5,058 nucleotides of DNA from Verrucomicrobia bacterium 12-59-8 (GTDB lineage: Bacteria; Verrucomicrobiota; Verrucomicrobiae; Verrucomicrobiales; Verrucomicrobiaceae). The stretch spans positions 1 through 5,058 of the forward strand of contig NCCR01000307.1 of assembly GCA_002279765.1 (NCBI GenBank), written 5' to 3'. This document shows positions 1 through 5,058 of this stretch, in pieces. Numbering within the stretch: the first letter of the stretch is position 1; every line of letters starts with the position of its first letter. The position numbers were made by a program, and so were the translations under genes. The notes beneath the pieces were generated by a model that searched no databases, was not told the origin of the DNA, and worked only from the letters and a program-made list of their open reading frames with translations.

Positions 1-1290
1 GAGACCCCCGGAGTCCCCGTTGCCCGTGGCGCTCACCGGACCGATGTTGATTGCGGCATCGCCACCACTTTTCGAATTGCGGAAAACGTTCCGCGCATCC
101 CGCAGCAGCTCGCTGTTCAGCCCGTTGCCGCCGTTCGCGTAATAGGCGGCGGTCTGCGGCAGAGTATACACATTCGCGCTCACCGTGCCCTCCACCCACG
201 TCTTGCCGTAGGACATCGCACGGATCATTTCGCTGGAGGCTCCGTTGATCTCGGTGGTGGCCGCAGCTTGAGTCACCGGCACCGCCGCGTTGTCCGTGAA
301 ATTCACCCTGATCAGGTACAGCGTCTTTTTCGTTTCGGTCCATGCCGACGCCTGCTGCATGGCAAAGCTCTGCATCGCACTCAGTTCAAGCTCGCCCGAC
401 TCTCCCGTGCCATACGGCAGTGCCAGCATCGAAGAAGCCGCCACCTTGCCCGGCATGGCGTCCAGCCTGGCGATCTCCGTTGCGAACTGCTCAAGCTCGG
501 CGCTGTCCGCAAACACAAACGTCTTCCCGCCCGCCACCGCATGCACCGCATCTATCCCCGCCGGTTGTCCGGCCACCTGCTGCCCCGCTGTGAAAAGAGC
601 CAGCTCGCCGGACGACACCGTTTGAAACACGCCGTCACGCACTGCCGCCGTACCATCCAGAGATATCCCCTGCACCGGCAGATTCTTTTTGCTCATCAGA
701 CCGCGACGCTGCCCATAAACAAAAGCCTCCAGACTGCTGCCGTCGCTCATCGACAGCTTGGCCACATACTCCGCCGCACCTTCCGGCCGCCGCTCCCCGG
801 GCGGCACGCAGATCGGATAGTACTCGTAGTCCGCCACGACGCTGAAAGGCTTCTCCACCAAGGCCTGGATCTCTTTCGGCAGTGCCGCCCATTGTTCAAA
901 ACTCAAAGCCTCCGCAATCGCCTGCCGTGGATCTTCCCGGATCAATCGCTTCATCCTTGCCTGCCTCGCCTGCGCCAGCGCCATACCTGCGGCCATTGCC
1001 TGCGCTTGCGTCACGGGCGTAGCAGGATCAGCACGCTGCTGGTCCACCCAAACGTGGAACTCCGCATTGGCCTGGGTCTCTCCAGCCTCTGCAGCCGCAG
1101 TTTCCGCAGCGCTGCGTCTCGGCGGTTTCGACGAAATGACCGGGTGGCTCGCGACGTCCACCCCCTCCCTTGACGACGCCTGCTGCTTTTCCTGCCACAG
1201 CAGGGTGAGACCACAGAGAAGTAAAACCGCCAGCGGCAGCGCTACTACGATCCAGTAAAATTTGCGTCTAGGCGGAGAGGTGTCGGACAT
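1..1290 (-). CDS. Membrane-anchored or exported protein, N-terminal part of a probable M11/M6-like metallopeptidase (partial, runs off left edge)
   Basis: The reading frame is open from an ATG at 1290 down to base 1 (430 codons, no stop). The N-terminus has basic residues R8, R9, K10 followed by a hydrophobic segment at about residues 11-31, with no obvious signal-peptidase site, so it looks like a signal anchor with the rest outside the cytoplasm. Residues 40-75 are an Ala/Glu/Ser-rich linker, and about 75-310 resemble a long pro-region. From residue 323 the pattern changes to 'TLYLIRVNFTDN' (323-334), 'MSYGKTWVEG' (359-368), 'TLPQTAAYYANGG' (376-388) and 'LLRDARNVF' (395-403). I associate this series with the start of gametolysin-like (M11/M6-type) zinc peptidase domains in Verrucomicrobiota. 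The HEXXH metal site would lie beyond the window, so catalysis is not shown. It lies 90 bases downstream of the dehydrogenase-cytochrome gene on the same strand. The ATG lacks a good Shine-Dalgarno; an in-frame TTG at 1314 is an alternative start, and an in-frame TGA at 1326-1324 limits any further extension. The coding frame is firm, the family moderate. Confidence 0.72.
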   Translation of the reverse strand, partial: MSDTSPPRRKFYWIVVALPLAVLLLCGLTLLWQEKQQASSREGVDVASHPVISSKPPRRSAAETAAAEAGETQANAEFHVWVDQQRADPATPVTQAQAMAAGMALAQARQARMKRLIREDPRQAIAEALSFEQWAALPKEIQALVEKPFSVVADYEYYPICVPPGERRPEGAAEYVAKLSMSDGSSLEAFVYGQRRGLMSKKNLPVQGISLDGTAAVRDGVFQTVSSGELALFTAGQQVAGQPAGIDAVHAVAGGKTFVFADSAELEQFATEIARLDAMPGKVAASSMLALPYGTGESGELELSAMQSFAMQQASAWTETKKTLYLIRVNFTDNAAVPVTQAAATTEINGASSEMIRAMSYGKTWVEGTVSANVYTLPQTAAYYANGGNGLNSELLRDARNVFRNSKSGGDAAINIGPVSATGNGDSGGL

Positions 1291-1380
1291 GGAAGAGGCC
1301 GCAGACTCCGCCAATTTTTTTCTTTCTCAATTCGCAATGACAACGCTCCTTCATTAGTCGGAGACGCCGCGCGCCAGACT
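1291..1380 (-). other. Intergenic gap between the dehydrogenase-cytochrome gene and the downstream protease-like gene
   Basis: These 90 bases separate two co-directional genes. Read on the minus strand they hold an imperfect GC-rich dyad just after the upstream stop (arms AGTC/GACT at the ends, with internal mismatches), which is not followed by a T-run, so I do not call a terminator. A strong Shine-Dalgarno-like AAGGAG lies at 1351-1346, and a run of seven A lies at 1321-1315. The lack of a clear terminator allows read-through from the upstream gene, but co-transcription is only an inference. Confidence 0.5.
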
Positions 1381-4095
1381 TCATAATTCCTCAAATCGTA
1401 CCCGGAAGAAGTGGTCCGGACCGCCAAGTGGCGCGCTGATGGTGCGCACCGTGTCCGTGGCAGGATACACCGGCAGATTCCCCGGCACGTCCCATGTCCG
1501 CCACAGTTGCAGATCACTGCTCACCTCAATGATCGCTGCTCGATTCGCCGGATGCGTGAACTGAAACTGCAATTCGCCACCGCTCAGTTGCATCGCCCCA
1601 TAATTCCAGCGGCTCGACGCTGCGTTCGGATCCGTGCCGGTGAAGTACTCCATCAAATTCGTGCGCCCATCCCCATCGGGATCACCTTCCGCAGTACCTA
1701 CCGGGGGCGATTGCGCCGCCAGCCATTGCGTGAAATTTTTCCGCGCTGCCAATGAAGCAATCCAGTCGCTCACGAGCTGCTCATTCACCAGATCACGCTC
1801 AAAGGTGCCCAGCGGCGGCATGCGCGGCACCCCATTGCCCTGCTGCCGTTTCAGCAGCATCGAATGCAGCGCATCCCCCGGCACCACAAAACGGTTCGTC
1901 GTGTCGCCACCATCATTGACCAGCATGCCATGGATCAAATTGGCCACGTCCGTCTTCTGCGTGCTCCGAGCATCCCAAATGCCCTGTGCCGCTCCCCCCG
2001 GCTGATGACACTGCACGCAGTTCACCGCCAGATACGAACGCACCCGCCACTCCAGCGACTGCGTCGTGTCGCCCGCTGCGGCATACGCCGGCAGGTTGTT
2101 CACCGCCTCTGCCGCCGTGCTGAAGTAGCCCGCATCGCTCAACGCCTGAATTTGATTCTGCGACACCGCCCCATAGGTATGCGCGCGGTTCATCTGCGGC
2201 GTGTTAAAGCTCAGCGCATAGCCCGCCACCTGTGTGTGGCACACGATGCATTCGCCCCGGCTCGGATAGCGCCACGTCTGCGCCGGACTGCTGCTCGCAA
2301 CAGCCTCGCTCAGCCCGGCCTCCGCCACCAGATCTGCATCGCTTTGATCAGCCCGCCACTTGTAGCTCAGCCCGTACACCTCCGTCGCCGTCTTCACCAA
2401 GAAGCGAGTCTCCAGCTTCTTCCGTGTCGCGGGTACTCCCCGTGTCGTCTCGATGTCGAAGTGCTTGATCCACACCATGCCCGCAGGAAACGTCCAGCTT
2501 CCACTGCTGTTGAAAGCAATCGTGTCGGTCGTGTTCTTGATGCTGAACCAGCGCGATTTAATCGCGTAGTCGCTCCAGAAATTCACGTTCGGATCATAGG
2601 CCACCACACCCGCATTCGGCGTGAGGTTGGCCATGCTGGAAAACGCCCCCGTCGCCGAGAGCGTGGCCGGTGGTGCCGTGCCCGAAGTGCCGCTGCGCGT
2701 CAGTTTCAAAATCGTCCCCTGCAGGCTGCACAGCAGAGGCTCGCCATTGCGCGGATCCGTACCGAAATCAACAATCTGCGCCCGCGTCGCGAGATACTGC
2801 ACGCCCCACACACCGGGACTTGTTTCCGTGAGCGCCGCGATGATGCCGCCCCCGCCGAAGATATCGCAAAAAATATACTTCCCCTGCAACTCCGTGAGCT
2901 GGTTTCCGCGATACACGATGCCGCCGCAAACAGACTGCCCATAAATGGTATCCCCCGCAGCATTGTCGCTCACATACTCAAAGATCGGATCAATGGGTGT
3001 GAAGCCCGCCGGCGGGGTCAGCGGCGCATTGTACGGTGTGTAGGCATGCGTCCCCTCCCGCCAGCTCCACCCGTAGTCACCTCCTTTGACAATGATGTTT
3101 ACCTCCTCCCATTCCTGCTGCCCCACATCGCCCAGAAAGATGCGCCCCGTCGGCGGATCAATGGTGAAGCGGAAGGGATTGCGCAATCCCGTGGCATAGA
3201 TCTCCGTGCGCACCGTGCTCGCTGCAAAGGTCAGCCCATGCCACATGGTCGCACCCACAAAGGGATTGTCCGCCGGCACTCTGTAACTGCCCGCATGCAC
3301 CGCCGATGCCAGCGGCCCGGGCTGCGCGTGCGCATTTGGCGTCAGATTTGCCGGATCATTGTCCACATCCAGCCTCAGCATCTGCCCCCAGAAGTCCCTG
3401 TTGATGAAGCGCGCATTGTTGTACCGGTCGCCTCCCCCGCCTTCATCACCCAGCGAGAGATACAGGTACCCGTCCGCTCCAAAAGCAAGATCACCCCCGT
3501 TGTGGTTGATCGCCTCATCATAAATCGTCAGCAGCGGCGCCATCGTCGCCGGATCAGCACTCACCGCCGCATTATAATTTTCGGTCGCGGGATTCGCATC
3601 CGGATCAGTCGCTTGAAAACGCGCCAGCCGCTGATGCAGCTGTCCGCTGATCGTGATGCTGAACCAGCAATAAAAGAACCCGTTTTGGTTGTAGTTCGGA
3701 TGGAACACCATGCTCAGCAGTCCGTTCTCATCCGCAAAGGGCAGCGGTGTACCCTGATTCGTCAGATACGTCGCCAGATCCATGAAGACCGCCTGCGACG
3801 GATTCGCGGCACTGAGATTGTTCACCACCTGCACCTGCCCTGCACGCTGCGCCACATACAGCCGGTTTGTCTCCCAGGTGGGATAGGTCGTGCACATCGG
3901 GTTCACAAAGGTCATGCCACCACCACCCGCGTAGGTGATGGCATTCGAAGTCGCATACCCCGTCGCCGATGGCAGCGCGGCAGGCAGATTGAGGGTCGTA
4001 TTGGCCTGACGCACCAGTTGCGCCTGCACCTGGCAGACCAGCGTCATGACACAGACTGCCCCGATACGGACGGCGGCGAAAAAAGAAAGGTTCAT
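1381..4095 (-). CDS. Secreted PQQ-type sugar dehydrogenase fused to a two-haem cytochrome c domain, with a calcium-loop motif and C-terminal beta tail
   Basis: Complete 904-residue protein. A Sec signal peptide with cleavage likely at VQA25/Q26 sends it to the periplasm, where cytochrome c haems are attached. Residues ~50-467 match the glucose/sorbosone dehydrogenase beta-propeller: 'ENGLLSMVFHPNY' (123-135), 'NHNGGDLAFG' with the likely catalytic base H198, 'GLRNPFRF' (303-310, R305 a likely PQQ contact) and 'GGDYGW' (338-343). Residues ~480-790 resemble the SO2930/HNE_0200-type diheme domain: CIVCH at 616-620, CVQCH at 693-697, and 'RMPPLG' with M759 as a possible axial ligand. An EF-hand-like loop D805-x-D807-x-D809-G...E816 follows, then a tail with 'EVSSDLQLW'. 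By family knowledge it oxidises a sugar or related alcohol/aldehyde and passes electrons to its own haems; substrate and partner are unknown. An in-frame TGA at 4128-4126 with no other start between fixes the ATG at 4095. It is divergent from the DUF3500 gene. The propeller and haem motifs are firm, the PQQ cofactor fairly likely. Confidence 0.9.
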   Translation of the reverse strand: MNLSFFAAVRIGAVCVMTLVCQVQAQLVRQANTTLNLPAALPSATGYATSNAITYAGGGGMTFVNPMCTTYPTWETNRLYVAQRAGQVQVVNNLSAANPSQAVFMDLATYLTNQGTPLPFADENGLLSMVFHPNYNQNGFFYCWFSITISGQLHQRLARFQATDPDANPATENYNAAVSADPATMAPLLTIYDEAINHNGGDLAFGADGYLYLSLGDEGGGGDRYNNARFINRDFWGQMLRLDVDNDPANLTPNAHAQPGPLASAVHAGSYRVPADNPFVGATMWHGLTFAASTVRTEIYATGLRNPFRFTIDPPTGRIFLGDVGQQEWEEVNIIVKGGDYGWSWREGTHAYTPYNAPLTPPAGFTPIDPIFEYVSDNAAGDTIYGQSVCGGIVYRGNQLTELQGKYIFCDIFGGGGIIAALTETSPGVWGVQYLATRAQIVDFGTDPRNGEPLLCSLQGTILKLTRSGTSGTAPPATLSATGAFSSMANLTPNAGVVAYDPNVNFWSDYAIKSRWFSIKNTTDTIAFNSSGSWTFPAGMVWIKHFDIETTRGVPATRKKLETRFLVKTATEVYGLSYKWRADQSDADLVAEAGLSEAVASSSPAQTWRYPSRGECIVCHTQVAGYALSFNTPQMNRAHTYGAVSQNQIQALSDAGYFSTAAEAVNNLPAYAAAGDTTQSLEWRVRSYLAVNCVQCHQPGGAAQGIWDARSTQKTDVANLIHGMLVNDGGDTTNRFVVPGDALHSMLLKRQQGNGVPRMPPLGTFERDLVNEQLVSDWIASLAARKNFTQWLAAQSPPVGTAEGDPDGDGRTNLMEYFTGTDPNAASSRWNYGAMQLSGGELQFQFTHPANRAAIIEVSSDLQLWRTWDVPGNLPVYPATDTVRTISAPLGGPDHFFRVRFEEL

Positions 4096-4096
4096 G

Positions 4097-4113
4097 GCAG
4101 GAGATTGTCCTGC
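4097..4113 (-). promoter_or_regulatory. Small perfect hairpin covering the only Shine-Dalgarno-like site of the dehydrogenase-cytochrome gene
   Basis: On the minus strand, GCAGGA (4113-4108) and TCCTGC (4102-4097) form a perfect six-base-pair stem around a five-base loop, ending one base before the ATG at 4095. The stem contains AGGA, the only Shine-Dalgarno-like sequence near this start, and it is rather far away (12 bases between AGGA and the ATG). A folded mRNA would hide it. A regulatory role is an inference; six-base dyads also occur by chance. Confidence 0.3.
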
Positions 4114-4173
4114 GAATGATTCCTCTCATCCGCCCTCCGGGATAATGAAAATCAATTCATCTCCAGCGCGGCA

Positions 4174-4186
4174 TTTCGTGACGAAA
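4174..4186. promoter_or_regulatory. Perfect 13-bp palindrome TTTCGTGACGAAA, candidate operator
   Basis: TTTCGT and ACGAAA are perfect reverse complements around a single central G, close to the middle of the 133-base divergent region. Its symmetry and position fit a binding site for a dimeric regulator that could act on both flanking genes. I do not recognise it as the site of a particular regulator family, and there is no regulator gene in the window. Confidence 0.35.
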
Positions 4187-4228
4187 ACAAAACTTCCTAT
4201 TCCGGCCCAAGTTTGATACAACCCAGCC

Positions 4229-5058
4229 ATGAACACGCTCCACACTCCGTCTTTGAACCGTCGCGATTTCATCTCCCGCAGCGCGCAAGTCGCCGCCGCA
4301 GGCCTCTTCGGCAACGCACTCGCCGCCAGCTCCGCCGCAACCTCCGAAACCCTCGTCCAGCAGCTCTACGGCAGCATGGACGAAGCCCAGCGCAAAACCC
4401 TCTGCTTCGCCTGGAGCGATCCCCGCCGCCTCAAGGTGGACAACAACTGGCACATCACCCCGCAGAAAATCCGCGACGTCCTCAAGCCCGACCAGCAGGA
4501 ACTCGTGCGCGAGATCTTCGACAAACTCCACAGCGACGAATACAAATCCGAAGTCTGGCGTCAGTTCGATCAGGACAACAAAGGCGACGGCGGCTTCGGC
4601 AGCGCCTCCATCGCCCTCTTCGGCCAGCCCGGCACCGATCAGTTCGAGTTCGTCCTCACCGGCCGCCACTGCACCCGCCGCTGCGATGGCGACAGCGAGA
4701 AAGGCGCTGCCTTCGGCGGCCCCATCTTCTACGGCCACGCCGCCCAGGGCTTCAATGAAAAGCCCGACCACCCCGGCAACGCCTACTGGTACCAGGCCAA
4801 ACGCGCCAACGAGGTCTTCCAGGCCCTCGATGGCAAGCAGCGCGAGCTCGCCCTCCTCGGCGAATCCCGCGATGAAGACGGCAACGACACCGTCAAACTC
4901 TCTGGCAAAACCAAAGGCCTCGAAGGCATCCCCCTCACCGAACTCAGCGCCGACCAAAAAGACCTCGTCAAAAAAGTCATCGCCGACCTACTCAAACCCT
5001 TCCGCAAATCCGAGCGCGAAGAGTCCCTGAAGTACATCGAAGCCGGCGGCTACGACCC
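4229..5058 (+). CDS. Tat-exported DUF3500 family protein (partial, runs off right edge)
   Basis: The frame is open from the ATG at 4229 to the window end (276 complete codons). The N-terminus carries a twin-arginine signal: 'NRRDFI' at 10-15 followed by a weakly hydrophobic Ala/Gly stretch to about residue 33, with cleavage likely near 'ALAA' (30-33). The mature part matches my recollection of DUF3500: 'RRLKVDNNWHI' (66-76), 'PDQQELVREIFDKLHS' (from P87), 'FEFVLTGRH' (139-147), 'CDGDS' (152-156), 'FGGPIFYGHAA' (162-172) and 'HPGNAYW' (181-187). The family has no established function that I know of. Histidines H75, H147, H170 and H181 sit in these conserved blocks and could form a metal site, which is inference. 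Tat export implies folding in the cytoplasm, often with a cofactor. An in-frame TGA at 4214-4216 makes 4229 the first possible ATG; it has no Shine-Dalgarno. It uses mainly C-ending codons (GCC, CTC, ACC, GGC), unlike the G-richer minus-strand genes. Family call is confident, function unknown. Confidence 0.88.
   Translation, partial: MNTLHTPSLNRRDFISRSAQVAAAGLFGNALAASSAATSETLVQQLYGSMDEAQRKTLCFAWSDPRRLKVDNNWHITPQKIRDVLKPDQQELVREIFDKLHSDEYKSEVWRQFDQDNKGDGGFGSASIALFGQPGTDQFEFVLTGRHCTRRCDGDSEKGAAFGGPIFYGHAAQGFNEKPDHPGNAYWYQAKRANEVFQALDGKQRELALLGESRDEDGNDTVKLSGKTKGLEGIPLTELSADQKDLVKKVIADLLKPFRKSEREESLKYIEAGGYD

Larger units (their letters stand above)
4096..4228. promoter_or_regulatory. Divergent intergenic region, likely holding promoters for both flanking genes
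   Basis: These 133 bases separate the start codons of two divergently read genes, so promoters for both are expected here. The stretch is more AT-rich than the coding DNA around it, especially about 4141-4200. A plus-strand GATAAT at 4141-4146 could be a -10 element, but no convincing -35 stands at the right distance, so I do not assign promoters. It also holds a 16-bp dyad ATGAA-N6-TTCAT (4145-4160) and the better palindrome at 4174-4186. Confidence 0.5.

Noticed and set aside
1..18. GDSGG (residues 425-429 of the left gene), the signature around the catalytic serine of trypsin-like proteases
   Set aside because: The 420 residues before it show no trypsin-like His ('TAAHC') or Asp blocks, while the surrounding sequence fits a gametolysin-like domain. 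A Gly/Ser-rich loop by chance is more likely; sequence to the left would settle it.
1126..1136. TTTCGACGAAA palindrome as a second copy of the operator at 4174-4186
   Set aside because: The half-site spacing differs (one central base between TTTCG and CGAAA rather than three) and it lies inside coding sequence; chance is the simpler explanation.
268..1173. Plus-strand open frame of 301 codons opposite the protease-like gene
   Set aside because: Arg/His/Leu-rich with no motif or domain; the opposite strand holds a continuous frame with an N-terminal anchor and family-like blocks.
1356..1380. Dyad just after the stop of the dehydrogenase-cytochrome gene as an intrinsic terminator
   Set aside because: The stem is broken by mismatches and wobble pairs, leaves almost no loop, and has no T-run after it on the minus strand.
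4033..4041. Possible lipoprotein cysteine (C21) in the signal peptide of the dehydrogenase-cytochrome protein
   Set aside because: The residues before C21 are T-L-V, with Val at -1 where Gly, Ala or Ser is expected, and a normal signal-peptidase I site VQA/Q follows at 25/26.
1864..4119. Very long plus-strand open frame (751 codons) opposite the dehydrogenase-cytochrome gene
   Set aside because: Its translation is rich in Arg, His, Pro and Ala without any recognisable domain, and it lies wholly antisense to a gene with clear signal peptide, propeller and haem motifs. High GC and biased codon use produce such mirror frames.
4141..4146. GATAAT as a -10 promoter box for the DUF3500 gene
   Set aside because: No -35-like hexamer stands 16-18 bases upstream (the sequence there is GATTCC-like), so it is not supported as a promoter.
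4157..4957. Minus-strand open frame of 266 codons opposite the DUF3500 gene
   Set aside because: Low-complexity Ala/Val/Gly/Glu/Phe composition typical of a frame antisense to GC-rich coding DNA; the plus strand carries the conserved DUF3500 blocks and a Tat signal.

Overview
The window looks like chromosomal DNA from a GC-rich Gram-negative bacterium, most likely a verrucomicrobium of the Prosthecobacter/Verrucomicrobium type. Three things suggest this. The large central protein ends in a DxDGDG...NLMEY calcium-loop motif followed by a short beta-rich tail with 'EVSSDLQLW...FFRV', a C-terminal style common in exported Verrucomicrobiota proteins. A DUF3500 protein with a twin-arginine signal lies next to it, and a gametolysin-like protease precursor follows. 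Start codons mostly lack strong Shine-Dalgarno sequences. The assignment rests on recalled family features, not on a search.

Layout: (1) 1-1290, minus strand: the N-terminal 430 residues of a membrane-anchored or exported protein that runs off the left edge. It has one N-terminal hydrophobic segment, a long pro-region, and the beginning of what resembles an M11/M6-type metallopeptidase domain. (2) 1291-1380: a short gap with an out-of-register Shine-Dalgarno and an A7 run. (3) 1381-4095, minus strand: a complete 904-residue secreted fusion of a glucose/sorbosone-dehydrogenase-type beta-propeller (PQQ type), a two-CXXCH cytochrome c domain, a calcium-loop motif and a C-terminal beta tail. (4) 4096-4228: a divergent intergenic region with a perfect 13-bp palindrome and smaller dyads. 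(5) 4229-5058, plus strand: the N-terminal 276 residues of a Tat-exported DUF3500 protein that runs off the right edge.

All three proteins appear to be exported or membrane-anchored, so the window reads as part of the periplasmic or cell-surface repertoire. The central protein should oxidise a sugar or similar alcohol/aldehyde and pass electrons to its own haems. No direct functional link to the DUF3500 protein or the protease can be shown; the divergent intergenic region may be shared by the first two. I see no RNA gene, mobile element, CRISPR array or convincing terminator. Nothing here amounts to a clear new multi-gene system. The most useful leads are the one-chain dehydrogenase-cytochrome architecture, the uncharacterised DUF3500 protein with its export route, and the conflicting start signals of the left gene.
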